A stretch of DNA of 64,000 bases, taken from positions 12,276,001 through 12,340,000 of the forward strand of contig NC_083535.1 in the NCBI RefSeq assembly GCF_032362555.1, in the 5' to 3' direction. The stretch's first letter is position 1. Each line of letters begins with the position of its first letter. Below the pieces are notes generated by a model. It ran no database searches and was not told where the DNA came from. It saw nothing but the letters and a program-made list of their open reading frames with translations. Below are positions 12,493-24,400 of this stretch, in pieces. Source of the DNA: Amyelois transitella. Taxonomy: Eukaryota > Arthropoda > Insecta > Lepidoptera > Pyralidae. Position numbers and translations under genes: made by a program.

Positions 12493-12633
12493 CCCCAGTA
12501 CCATGGCACGCGCGACGCCATTTTTTCCCGCGCGAAAAACTATCGCTGTCCCGTTTCACGTCATAATAAAGAGCGAAACAGCGATAGATTTTCGCGCAGT
12601 AAAAATGGCGTCGTGCGTGCCGTGGTACGGGGC
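12493..12633. repeat. Fold-back element, family K, copy 1
   Basis: A long imperfect palindrome. The left arm runs from about 12495 to 12557 and the right arm from about 12575 to 12633, with a short centre. Arms include GGCACGCGCGACGCCATTTT and its complement, and AACTATCGCTGT with its complement. Related copies are at 40094-40203 and 43091-43205. No transposase; a fold-back MITE is the best reading. Confidence 0.75.
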
Positions 12634-12815
12634 TGTAGTACGTTAAAGCAAATAATAAATAATACCTAACTATTAATGTACAGAATGGACATTCACATCA
12701 TCTTGTTCTAATGATGCTTTACCTTACTCAGGCGCAAAAGTAGAGAGAGGAGATGGGTGAGTGATGAAAGTATTCGCTTATAACCCACAGTTTCGCCCGC
12801 GCGAATTAAGCACCA

Positions 12816-13080
12816 CATTCATTCATACATATGGTCACGTCTATATCCCTTGCGGGGTAGACAGAGCCAACAGTCTTGAAGAGACTGAATGGCCACGTTC
12901 AGCTATTTGGCTTAATGATAAGTAGAATTGAGATTCAAATAGTGACAGGTTGCTAACCCATCGCCTAAAAAATAGTCCCAAGTTTGTAAGCCTATCCCTT
13001 AGTCGCCTTTTACGACATCCATGGGAAAGAGATGGGGTGGTCCTCTTCTTTTTTGTATTGGTGCCGGGAACCACACGGCA
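12816..13080 (-). repeat. Family A repeat, near full length
   Basis: Runs from the ATGT-type tail at 12816 to GCCGGGAACCACACGGCA at the far end, about 265 bp, so all diagnostic blocks are retained. It lies 180 bp from fold-back copy 1. Confidence 0.8.
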
Positions 13081-13225
13081 CCACTTACATAAGAATACAG
13101 AATTTTAGTTTTAACCGGGATGAATAGTATCCTATGTACGCATAATTTCAAGAAGCTTGGTTCACTAGATAACGCGTGAAGAGAAAACAAAGAAAGAAAT
13201 AAAATTACTTCCGCATTTTGTGTAA

Positions 13226-13330
13226 TACATACATACAGTCACGTCTACATCCCTTGTGAGGCAAACAGTGCCAAAAGATTTGAAAAGATAGGCCACGTTC
13301 AGCTCATTGGCTTAATGATAGAATTGAGTT
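13226..13330 (-). repeat. Family A repeat, tail fragment
   Basis: Only the tail third is present (CACGTCTACATCCCTTGTGA to AATGATAGAATTGAG), followed directly by family I-like sequence at 13440-13590. Confidence 0.65.
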
Positions 13331-13793
13331 AATGTAAGTAATACCTATTAGTTTAGAGATTTTCTGTCGAAATAAAAAATTAAAATCTTTACAAGAAAAA
13401 ATACGAATGAGTCGCAGGCTGGTTAAAATTATAACATATGAATGGTGCCCTATGTCCTTCTCCATACTCTGAACTATATCTATACATATGTATATCCGAA
13501 ATTTCAAGAAGATTCGTTGTGTAAGTAGATAACGCGTGAAAAGAAAACAAACAAACAAACTTACTTTCGCATTTATAATTTTACTATGATTTTTTATACT
13601 ACGGAGAGTGGGCAGCTCACTTATCCTAGGTGTTCCGAGGTGTGGAGTGCCCCGGGGCATAGACTGTCGGTGACATGCATAGACTACATAGACTTTTTCC
13701 ATAGATATAGCAGGGGGGACAAACCCGATTAATTAACAGCAGGCGGCAGACCTGCGAAGCCAGCCCAACGCCTAACTTAACTACATTATATAT

Positions 13794-14056
13794 ACATACA
13801 TACCTACATATAGTCACGTCTATATCCCTTACGGGGTAGACAGAGCCAATAGTCCCGAAATGACTGAATGGCCACGTTCAGCTACTCGGCTTAATGATTG
13901 TATTGAAATCCAAATAGTGACAGGTTGCTAGCCCGTTGCCTAAAAAAAGGATCGCAATTTTATAAGCCTATCCCTTAGTCGCCTTTTACGACATCCATGG
14001 GAAAGAGATGGAGTGGTCGTATTTTTTTTTGTATTGGTGCCGGGAACCACACGGCA
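13794..14056 (-). repeat. Family A repeat, near full length
   Basis: Complete from tail to head with a poly-T expansion (TATTTTTTTTTGTATTGG) before the CCGGGAACCACACGGCA end. Confidence 0.8.
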
Positions 14057-14170
14057 CATTTATAAAGACAATTTTTTTTATTAATACTTAGCTGTCCAGG
14101 AGACATAGTTCGCGTGGAAAGTTGAATCACCGCATCTACTTTAATTATTCAGTACAGGAGTACTTCCGGC

Positions 14171-14418
14171 CTGTAATCCCTTGCGGGGTAGACAGAGCCA
14201 ACGGTCTCGAAAAGACTGAAAGGGCACGTTCAGCTGTAGGTATGGTTCAATTGTGGAATTGAGATTCAAATAGTGACAGTTTGCTTAGCCCATCGCCTTA
14301 AAGAAGAATTCCAAGTTTATGAGCCTATCTCTTAGTTGCCTTTTTCGACATCCATAGAAATGAGATTTAGTGGTTCTATTATTTTTTTTATTGATGCGAT
14401 GTCGAGAACCACACGGCA
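14171..14418 (-). repeat. Family A repeat, diverged
   Basis: Lacks the microsatellite tail; the head end reads GAGAACCACACGGCA. It lies 115 bp from the preceding copy in the same orientation. Confidence 0.7.
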
Positions 14419-14479
14419 AGTAAAATATAATAGGAACTCTTTTTTGTTGTACATGGCTATAGATAGAGACGTGATTATC

Positions 14480-14742
14480 TATACTAATATTATAAAGCTG
14501 AAGAGTTTGTTTGTTTTTTTATTTGTTTGTTTGAACGCGCTAATCTCAGGAACTACTAGTTCGAATTGAAAAATTCTTTTTGTGTTGAATAGACCATTTA
14601 TCGATCGCTTTAGGATATATAACATCACGCTGCAACTTTTAGGAGCGAAGAAATAATGGAAAATGTGAAAAAAACGGGGGAAATTATTCATCCTTGAAGG
14701 CTTTAATGATGCCCAAAATAACTATTTCACGGGCACAGCTAG
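14480..14742 (+). mobile_element. Lep1-like non-autonomous Helitron, family F
   Basis: Starts TCTATACTAATATTATAAAG after a host A and ends GGGCACAGCTAG before a host T, with the internal block GAACGCGCTAATCTCAGGAA. Other copies: 29408-29657 and the array at 55462-56136. No coding capacity. Confidence 0.8.
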
Positions 14743-14962
14743 TGTTAGATAATGAGTCGAAAATGAATGAAATGAATGATTATGTGTAGATAGTTGTGTT
14801 GATGTTTATCCTCCAATGCACGGTAATTTTATTACCACCCTTTACAAATTTCATCGGTCAGACAGACAGACAACCAACGTATTGGTATCGGCTTTGCGAG
14901 CTATCGCATTAGTTAGTTACATTACTCTCAGATGTGCCGTCTAGTTTCAGGTAATTAAATAA

Positions 14963-15176
14963 AATACATACATACAATCACGTCTATATCCCTTGCGGGG
15001 TAGACAGAACCGAAAGTCTTGAAAAGACTGATACAGCTGTTTGACTTAATGATAGAATTGTGATTCAAATAGTGACAGGTTGCTAACACATCACCTAAAA
15101 GAAGAATCCCAAGTTTATAAACCTATCCCTTATTCGCCTTTTACGACACCCATGGGAATGAGATGGAGTGGTCCTA
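14963..15176 (-). repeat. Family A repeat, head-truncated
   Basis: Has the tail and body but stops after GAGTGGTCCTAC, where the hairpin region at 15181-15304 begins. Confidence 0.7.
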
Positions 15177-15230
15177 CATATACTTAGAACCTAACCTAAT
15201 AACATAACCATTAGGTTATGTAATGTTATT

Positions 15231-15304
15231 TAATGGGATTTTATTAAGGTTCTATGTGTTACCATTAGGTAGGTAACACATAGAACCTTAATAAAATCCC
15301 ATTA
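15231..15304. repeat. Perfect 33-bp inverted repeat with 8-base loop
   Basis: Left arm 15231-15263 (beginning TAATGGGATTTTATTAAGG) and right arm 15272-15304 are exact reverse complements; the loop 15264-15271 is ATTAGGTA. A second small palindrome (ACATAACC ATTA GGTTATGT) lies at about 15203-15222. It is wedged between two family A fragments. Confidence 0.85.
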
Positions 15305-15313
15305 CATCAAAAC

Positions 15314-15454
15314 CTACATACATACATATGGTCACGTCTATATCCCTTACTAGGTAGACAGAGCCAAAAGTTTTGAAAAGACTGAATGGCCACGTTCTGA
15401 TGTTATTATAGAATTGAGATTCAAATAAGTAGTGACAGTTGCTAGCACATCACA
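15314..15454 (-). repeat. Family A repeat, interrupted
   Basis: Tail half only; ends at GTTGCTAGCACATCAC, where a family B SINE starts. The segment may have been split by that insertion. Confidence 0.65.
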
Positions 15455-15462
15455 AAACAATA

Positions 15463-15707
15463 AATAAATAAATATATACTGGACAAATTACACAGATTGA
15501 GTTAGCCTCGAAGTAAGTTCGAGACTTTATTTACGAGATACTAACTCAACGATACTATATTTAATAATAAATACTTAAATAGATAAACATCCAAGACCCA
15601 GGCCAATCAGAAAAAGTTCTTTTCGCATCATGCCTTGGCCGGGATTCGAACCCGGGACCTCCGATGTCACAGACAAGCGTAGGTACTACCGCTGCGCCAC
15701 AGAGGCC
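15463..15707 (-). mobile_element. tRNA-derived SINE, family B
   Basis: On the minus strand it begins GGCCTCTGTGGCGCAGCGGT, a tRNA-like A box, and has GGTTCGAATCC as the B box. A tRNA-unrelated body (AACTTTTTCTGATTGG, TCGTTGAGTTAGTATCTCGT) and an A/T-rich tail follow. These are RNA polymerase III promoter elements of a SINE, not a functional tRNA gene: the acceptor stem is not paired. Confidence 0.85.
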
Positions 15708-15895
15708 AAAATACAGAAATGAAAATTAAATGTAGTTGCTAGCCTACGTATTGAATTTCTAGAATTTGAAGCAATAATATTCCTTGAATAGAATGTGTTA
15801 ACAATAGGTCTATCTATGTAGGCACAGTTTGTGCGCGTATTCTACCCTCCCGAGGTGCCGGAATTAATTAATCCTTTACTTATTATACAAGAAAC

Positions 15896-15945
15896 ATACA
15901 TACATAAAATCACGCCTCTTTCCCGGAGGGGTAGGCAGAGACTAC
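15896..15945 (-). repeat. Family D LINE 3'-tail fragment
   Basis: Short copy of the tail seen in full at 31167-31346: CGCCTCTTTCCCGGAGGGGT next to an ATAC microsatellite. Confidence 0.55.
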
Positions 15946-16182
15946 CTCATATAATACAAGAAATATTTGTATAATATAATACCTATATATACATATTTAT
16001 ACTCGAGTTTTCGAAAAACGGCATTATCGATTCCGTTGAAATTTGAAGTATAGGTGCACGTTGGGGCAATTACTTGACCCAGCTTAGGTCTCACGTCCGG
16101 GAAAAATAATTTTTCCGCTCCGCTTGGTCACCCAGGTACTTATTATTACCATGTCATGCTATGCAGGTGTACCTATAAAAAT

Positions 16183-16278
16183 ATATAGATGAAGCGAAAA
16201 AAGTATGCAGGGATCATGGCAAGTGCAAAGAAGTGGTGTCTGCCTACCCCTCCGAGAAAGAGGTGTGATTTTATGTAC
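16183..16278 (+). repeat. Family D LINE 3'-tail fragment
   Basis: Contains GCAGGGATCATGGCAAGTG and AGGTGTGATTTTATGTA. In frame this would read a C-terminal WK-VVSAYPS motif typical of this LINE family. Another decayed fragment is at about 17025-17110. Confidence 0.6.
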
Positions 16279-17384
16279 TTATGTAAATACGCCAGAAAAT
16301 GATATTACGATAAAAGGTGTAATAACATCATTAAAGTAATTCCTGTTGCTTTCTGACTCTGGAGGTCAGTCCGGGACCCTCCTGTGACTACAATGGAATT
16401 AGGTTTTCACATGAAGCTACCCCCGTCTGACCTGAGATTATAATGAAGGTATAGTCAACTGCAAAAAATCATGCGACGTGACCCCTTTTCAAACAAACTA
16501 AAATTATGATGATTTCAATTCTAATTCTAGATTTGGATAGTTGTGAAGTTGACGTTGTTGAGAAAAATTCTGCAGTGCAGTTTGTTACCGCTTCTTTAAC
16601 ACTGACGCTTTGGAAACGGTAGTGAACCTACTTAGTTATAATTAATTTATTCGACGTCAACCAATGTTGTGAAACCAAAATATACGATGACAATGATAAA
16701 GTGATGATTGAAATTTTGAAATTGAATTTGAAAAGCAAGTCTTTTGTTTGCCGTCGACTGTACCGTATAATCTGGTACCCAAATACAGTGCATACAATTA
16801 TGCTCGCATAGGTACCTAACGAAGCCGTTCGATGAAATCTCCCCAAAATCGCCCCTACCCTACTATACCTCGTTATAAATCTGGAAGCTAAGTACCAAAA
16901 TTGCACTAGACGTACCCTAAGCTTTAAGTTCTATTCTATACCTAAAAGTATAGCACCTAAAATAGCGCTTGGAACTATAATTTATGTTGGGAAAAGATAA
17001 ATTATCTATAGGTACCTACCAAAACAAAAAGAAGTATGGGGTCTTAGCAAAGATGTTCCTAGTCTCCGCCTACCGCTCCGGGAAAGAGGCATAATTACAT
17101 GCATATGAAATGTCTACCAAGGTACCAACATAAATAAATATCACGTATTCATCCCTTACTTTCAGCTGGCTTTTGCATGAAAATGAGATTCATAAAATGA
17201 CAGACTAGGTAACTATTATATATGTTTTTTTTTCAATGAATTGATATATAAGGTATCTACAAAGAGATACGTAAAACTTTTAAAATATATTTTCAACGTT
17301 TAAATTTTCCTTACTGTTTCGTGTCACGAACGAAGCTATTATATGTGTTACATACATACGATTACATAAATTAAATATTATGTT

Positions 17385-17387
17385 CTT

Positions 17388-17420
<33 letters not shown>
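17385..17420. repeat. TC microsatellite
   Basis: A run of CT/TC dinucleotides with two interruptions; simple repeat. Confidence 0.85.
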
Positions 17421-17489
17421 GTTTAAAGTCAACTGAAAAGTAAGAAAGGATAGAAATATCAAATATTATTATATCAGAGGAAAAATTAC

Positions 17490-17785
17490 CAATATAAATA
17501 TGTACGGGACACATTACACAGATTAAATAAGCTTCGAAGTAAGTTCAAACCTTGTATAACGAGAAATTAAACGAAACTTTACTTATACTCTACATTGTTT
17601 ATTATATAATTAATACAAATAGATTAATTTACATGCAAGACCTAGACCAATCAGAGAAACTTCGTTTCTTATTATGCCCTGGCTGGGATTCGAATTGAAC
17701 CCGGGACCTCCAGTGTCACCTTGGGTGTTACAGACAAGCGCACTTCTTACCGCTACCGCCGCTACGCAATAGACCATAGAGACCA
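17490..17785 (-). mobile_element. tRNA-derived SINE, family B, diverged
   Basis: Same order of blocks as 15463-15707 but with a small internal duplication near the B box (GGGATTCGAATTGAACCCGG) and around the A-box end (TACCGCTACCGCCGCTACGC). Confidence 0.75.
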
Positions 17786-17799
17786 TTATTGGAAATGAA

Positions 17800-18499
17800 A
17801 CGAAAGGAGTCTAAAAGGAAATAATGTTTCTAATTCTATTAGAACTGATTTTTAAGATATGCAAAGAAAAAGTTCATCAGAGTTTTGAGTTTTAATTATC
17901 CAGGTTGGTTATATTTTCATGTAAAAATACTTTTATCCATTGCCGTAGAAAACATTTTTAAAAAGTCAATTTTTTCCTTGTTCTGGCAACATTACCCAAC
18001 TGTTTCCGGTTCACTTGTAGTTCTCATATCCGCCGCCATTACGGCGTCACTATCGCCTCGTCGAAATTGATTGAAACGCCCCCATTGAGAAATTTTAGAA
18101 GCTCTAAAAAGGCACTCAGGTATCTATTTTAGTGTTTGTTTTACGTGTTTTTTTCAGTGTTAGTAATTTTAACCAATATTTCAGTAATAATAGTGCATAT
18201 ACGTTAGAACAAAGATTGGATTAATTACATGAAAATTCCATGAATTCATTGTCAGAAGAATAACTTCACATAGACGACAGCGCCGTCTGTGATCTTTTCT
18301 AGTTTTCAGATTGTGGCGCTAATTTGTTTTGTTTATTGTGGATGTTGATTATATTTTGTGAATTATTGTGTTTTATTATTGTTTTCTGTGATACTCGATA
18401 CGATACCATGAAGCAAAACTACATGTTACTAAGATGGCGGCCCTCCTACTTGATTTCTAATCCTTGAAGTTGTAACTCCCCATCAGTTATGATAAATTC
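17800..18499 (+). promoter_or_regulatory. CTCF upstream region with YY1/CTCF-like motif
   Basis: Non-repetitive sequence ahead of the first CTCF exon. TCAGT initiators occur at about 18154 and 18482-18486. AGATGGCGGC at 18432-18441 fits the CTCF core consensus AGRKGGCRSY and also the YY1-type AAGATGGCGGC found near many transcription starts. Weaker GGCGC matches lie near 18290 and 18315. Motif reading only; occupancy is not shown. Confidence 0.4.
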
Positions 18500-21400
18500 A
18501 TGAAAAGTGTTAAAACTCCAGGGAAAGTGTTCAGGTAGGCGAAATTTTATTCCGATATCACATGTGGATTTGCATATAATATATAAAAAAAAAATTATTA
18601 TGGTTTATGCTAGTAAATTCAGTCATAGGATTGATAAATACCTAATTGTCGATAAGGCTATTCAATTCGGATTAATAAAACAAAGGTGTTGTATCTGTAG
18701 TTATTTTTAATAATGGGCATCTTCATCGACTTTATTGCGAACTGCCTACATAAAAGCTGAAAACTGTATTGATTTTGTAAAGCGTAGGTGTTAGATCCAC
18801 GTAGGTGTATATATCTACTAGGAGCGCCCCGTGTTTTGACCAATAATATTGTGTTCTTTCCTCCAAAATCATTAACATAGGCTTAAAATATTTAATATTC
18901 AATTTTATTTGCACTGTAGGTGAGTACTTTTGTGCAGTGTATGAGTTGACTTCCTCCTGAATAGGAACCTGGATTAGAAGCCAAATGTCTCTTTAGGAAA
19001 AGAAACTGACAAACCATCCTTCATAATTAATTCCATTTATAAAGAATAAGCATCAAAATACTAAATACTTAAAAACTCTTTTAAGTATAAGTTTTCGGAT
19101 AGGACTGCAAAGACAAAACTAATAAAAATCTTAGTAGAATTACTTATATTGCTTTTAGATTAACAGATTAATTTAATGCCCGTACTATCTTTGGCAACTG
19201 TATGCCTTTATGTATGTATAAAGTGGATTCAGCCCGAACTAATAACCTTTATTTCTTCTATGTCTACATTTAACAAAACACTTTTATGACTATGTTCTAT
19301 TTCTTGTAACTGTGTAAATTTCTGTGCAATAAAAATTTACTATAACAAACTCATCGCTCAATATTTGTTACCAGGATGCCTCCAGATAAAAAGGGGAAAG
19401 GCAAGAGCCTTATTCCGACTTTCATCAATCAAAGCAACACAGCTACTGTCCTCACTGGTGAGTAATGCTAGATTCGTAACATTTGTTTCTATTTATTTGT
19501 CACTGTTGAAGATACAATCACATATTGCCTTAGGCTTAAACAGAGCCTATAGCCAAGAATGAGAAGGCAATGTATGGCCGGACGGAATTGAGATTCAAAG
19601 ATAGTGCTAAGCTATCATCTAAGATTCACAAGAGCAGTACCTCGCTGTTTTTGCTACTATAACATTCTTTGTCTAAGTGTATGTATTCCTGGTTAGATCC
19701 AGTGTCCGTCTGCAGAGTCCGAGGTCCACTACTCCTGTCCTATCTTAGATTTGACGAGGTTACTAATTTGTTTTTACACAGAGCGACTGCTGTCTAACCG
19801 CCGTAACCTAAGAGAACTATGTCTAACCCTAGAATAGGAATATTTGTACTGGTTATATGATGCTTTATCTTTTGATTGACTTTTACCATCTACATAAGAG
19901 AAGAAGCAGCAGGATTCTATCTATGTTTTTCTTTTGGTCCCAGACTAACATAGAAGACCTAATAAGTACGTACATATATTAATATGGTCATGTCTTAAAT
20001 AATTATTTTTCTTCATGGATGTGAATTCCATCCCTACAAATTTTAACACTGGCAGAACAAAATCTAGATTTTCATAGACAAGCCAAAGACTAAAAGTTAA
20101 ATTGTATAACAGTGAATGGTGAAGAAGAACAGGATGCCAACGCAGGTATCACTTACTTTGTGGACGAGGAGGGGCGCTATTATTACCAGCCCGCAGGGGA
20201 CAACCAGAACATTGTCTCCTTGCCCGCAACAGTCTCTCAAGAAAATGTGCAGGTTAGCGCTATTGGTTTCTATTAATAACATAAGTCTAGTTTTAAAAGT
20301 GTAAAAAAGTGGAGCAACTGGAAGAGTTTGTAAAAATATCTACGATCCAAGTTTGCAACAGATGGAAAGTGTGATAATAGTGGTATTGAAAGGAGATTGT
20401 ATGCTGGGAACATGGTGAATATCATATGATACAACTTAAAAAAAAACAGGTTAGGAGAACAGGTAAAAAAATAAAATTAAGTTCACATAGTATTTTCGTA
20501 TCATGGGATGTAAGATATAAGCAAATAAAATTGCAATTTCCACAACATTTGCCTCGGAGGTACCTTGGCGCTTAACGTGTTAAACACTCATTGGTCCATG
20601 TTCCCAGAATCTAGTTATCCTATCCAGCCTGTGGGCAATCAGAAACTATAAAAGGCTTTTCTGACAGTGGATAAAATGGTGTAGGTCCCAACACTAATGT
20701 ATGGAACTTAAAGTTTGGCAGAAGAAGCACAGTGTATAATTGGAAATGTCGTAGTGTGAAAGAAATTAAGGTGACAGGAATAGACAAGGGAATTCTTAAA
20801 TGGTTGAATGAAAGCAGATCAAGGAAATGGTATTTAACATACTGTAGTTTTTTTTTTTTTTCAAAAAACGTCATCTTTTCAGTTATTCAAACTTACAATT
20901 AGAATAGAAATGTGGAATAGACGTTGTTTTTATTGATTTAATCGAAATTTTAATAATAAATAAATATAATATTGTCATCAGAACATAGAAGCGGCAATGC
21001 CTGAAGATGAGCAGATGATGGTGGACGGGGACCGTTACCAGACCGTCACCATCATGCCATCGGAGACCAGCACTGGGGAGGTCAGCTATGTTCTTGTGGT
21101 TCAAGATCAAGTGGGAAAGGTGGAAGTAAGTCAAACATCTCTCTCTCTCTGTCATATTCTAAACTAGCTGCGCTATGGGATCTCTGGATAAATGTATTAA
21201 AAATTTAAATTTTTATTAGTCAAATAATTATCTTTGTTGTATTAACCGTTTTGGATACTGAAAATATTTGTACAGTAGACATACTATTTGTACGGAATAA
21301 AATTACGCCTTTAATATTGAAATATAATTTAAATATAACGTTATTCCAGGTTATATTCTATATATTTAACAAATTTCATCAAAATCCGTCAGTCGGCAAG

Positions 21401-24400
21401 TTCAGTGTGAAAAACATACATCCACACATCCTTACAGGTTACTTAGTAGGATATGAAAATGTGTAATCACCCGATTGGAAAAAGTATAATACACCCCTAA
21501 AATATGTAGATGTGATGGAATGAGATAAATGGGCTTTTGTTAGAATTACTGCAATTGAATGAATATCTTGAGTAATTAGGTGAATATCCACAAACACATT
21601 GCAATAAGTTCAAGTCTAACATTATGCCGACCTTCATTGACTGCGTATTATTCGTGTGGGGCTGATGGTTCCTCACTGCGGTAAAAAAAGCGTCCATTAC
21701 ACGTGTTTTTACACAAACAAGATGTTGATGTTGCCATTACACAAAACATTTCTTATAAGAATAATAAATTTGGTGTTACTAGTTGCAACAAACATCCAAT
21801 TGAACACAGATCAAATCAAGTTGTCAAATTATGTAATTAAAATGATAAGAATGAACTTCACATTTAGAAGTAAACTTAATTAAATGAACAAATCAAATTG
21901 AATTAAATCAAATTATACTTAATTAAATTGACAAAACCGCTTGCCGTTCCACTCAAAACCCGACGGGGTTCATGTTGTGCCAATTTATAAGCCAGTGCCT
22001 TTTGCAGTAGTCAGAACTGAACTGAACAAAATGATATGCAGTAAATAAAATAAAAATTGAACAAAGCCATTTGTCCAACCAGCAAGAAGAGAAGAACGAT
22101 GATGTGTACATATTTGACGAGGAGGAGGCCAACGATGAGGAGCAACAACAGTCCGAAGCCGAGGAGCTGCTTGAGAAGAAACCGAAGCCGGTCACTGGTG
22201 GCAAGAAGACCTCCCGTCAGTACTTGAGGCCACATTTCACATGCAGTTTCTGTACATACACCAGTCACAGGAGGTAATTATTTTTAAATCTTCCTGGCTT
22301 TAGTCCCGGTTGCATCCTCAGCAGTCTGGAAAGGAGCCCTGTGTAATGCCTTTGACCATGGATCCTGGATTGGGTGAGTCAGGTATTTATTATGAAGCGA
22401 CTCCCGTCTGACTTCTGCAACCTTTGCAGGTTAACCTTGGATCAATCATGGTTACACATCCAGTTTCTTGATTGTGCAGCTTACCTCACAGCATGCATAC
22501 ATACATACATATGGTCACGTCTATATCCCTTGAGAGGTAGACAGAGCCAACAGTCTTGAAAAGACTGAATGGCCATGTTCAGCTATTTGGCTTAATGATA
22601 GAATTGAGATTCAAATAGTGACAGGTTGCTAGCCCATCGCCTAAAAGAAGAAACCCAAGTTTTTAAGCCTGTCCCTTAGTCGCCTTTAACGACATCCATG
22701 GGAAATAGATGGAGTGGTCCTATTCTTTTTTGTACTGGTGCCGGGAACCACACGGCACTTCCTCACAACGTTTCTATATTTAATTAACCGTCGATTGTGC
22801 CCCAGGTACCTCCTCCTTCGCCACATGAAGACTCACTCTGAGGACCGCCCGCACAAGTGCAATGTGTGCGAGCGCGGTTTCAAGACTGTCGCCTCGTTGC
22901 AGAATCATTTGAACATGCACAACGGAGTCAAACCGCACATCTGCAAGTATTGCAAGAGTCCATTCACGACGTCCGGTGAGTTGCTGAAATTTGTCATTTG
23001 TTACTGTTAGTTTTGATAATTAGTTTCGTCCATCCATAGTTTATTTAGTTGGTTACACAATTTGAGCTATGGTAATTTTTGTAAATAAATTGCTCTTTAC
23101 CTATTCTTATATCATTAAGACACACAGCTAAACATTGCCTCACATTCTTTATGGTACTGTTGGCTCTGTCTACCCCGCAGGGGATACAGACGTGATTTGA
23201 TTACCTATGATTTATAAAAACATCACAAATCATCATTTGAATCTCAACTCCATCATTAAACCGTACTTCTCAACATGCCCTTTCAGTCTTCGCGAGATTC
23301 ACATTTATGTATGTACAATAAAGACGTGATCACATGTATGTATGTATGTACAATAAAGACATGATCACATGTATGTATGTACATCGTAATACTCGGCAGT
23401 GAGCAATCAACCTAAGGAGGATTAGACCGTAATAAGTTTATTATCATTAATTTATGTTGATCAGGTGAACTCGTGCGCCACGTCCGGTACAAACACACGC
23501 ACGAGAAGCCGCACAAGTGTTCGGAATGCGACTACGCGTCTGTGGAACTGTCTAAGCTACGCCGTCACGTTCGATGCCACACTGGAGAACGACCTTATCA
23601 GGTTATTATTTACTTTTTAGTTGTATAGGAAATTTGAATTACTGTTTAGGGATAAGAACGGCCCTTAATATTTACTTTTCAGTCGTATAGAAAATTTAAA
23701 TAAATGTTTTTGGAGAAGAACGGCCCTATTTGGTAGGTATTATAACTTTTTTCTCTCATAGTCGCAATTTTAGAAATAACAGTATCGAAATGTCTAGTAT
23801 CAATGTCTCTTTTTAAGTTTAAAAATATTACACTGTGATACTGTTTCCAATCATTTTGCAACATTTCTATACTTTGTGTTATTAGTTAATCGATTAAAAA
23901 AAAATTTGGTATGCATATAGTTGCAAATAACGTTCTAACATAAGATACTATATAAATACCAAAACGGTTTATGAAAATAGGGAAGATGCAAATATGATAT
24001 TTATGAAAATTTTACGTATAAAATGTTAAAAAAATATAAAAGAAGAACTTCTTCAACGTTTTTATTTTAAATTATGTTGATTTTTAGCAATTATTACGAA
24101 TTAAAATTACGTTAAACGAAACGCATTTCAAAACACCAATCAGCGTTCAGTGACGTCACTCGTGCTGTGTCAACTTTTAGAAGTTAACTTTGCGATTAAT
24201 AGGCAGTAGTGCTTTATTTACGTATTATTTACGTTTTTAATAAAAATGGAAGTTAGATTTAATAAAACAGACTCCAAAAATTTACCAAAAAAAAATTTTT
24301 TGTCGTGAGTGCAGAGTTTTCAAGTGTAGAAATGAAAGGCACTAAATTAGTACGGTATGCATGAATGTTTTTAAACGTTGTTTGCATTTTATTCAGCAAT

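Noticed and set aside
19530-19625. Family A copy in CTCF intron 2
   Set aside because: Only scattered words (AGAGCC, GAATTGAGATTCAAA) match; too weak to call beyond chance decay.
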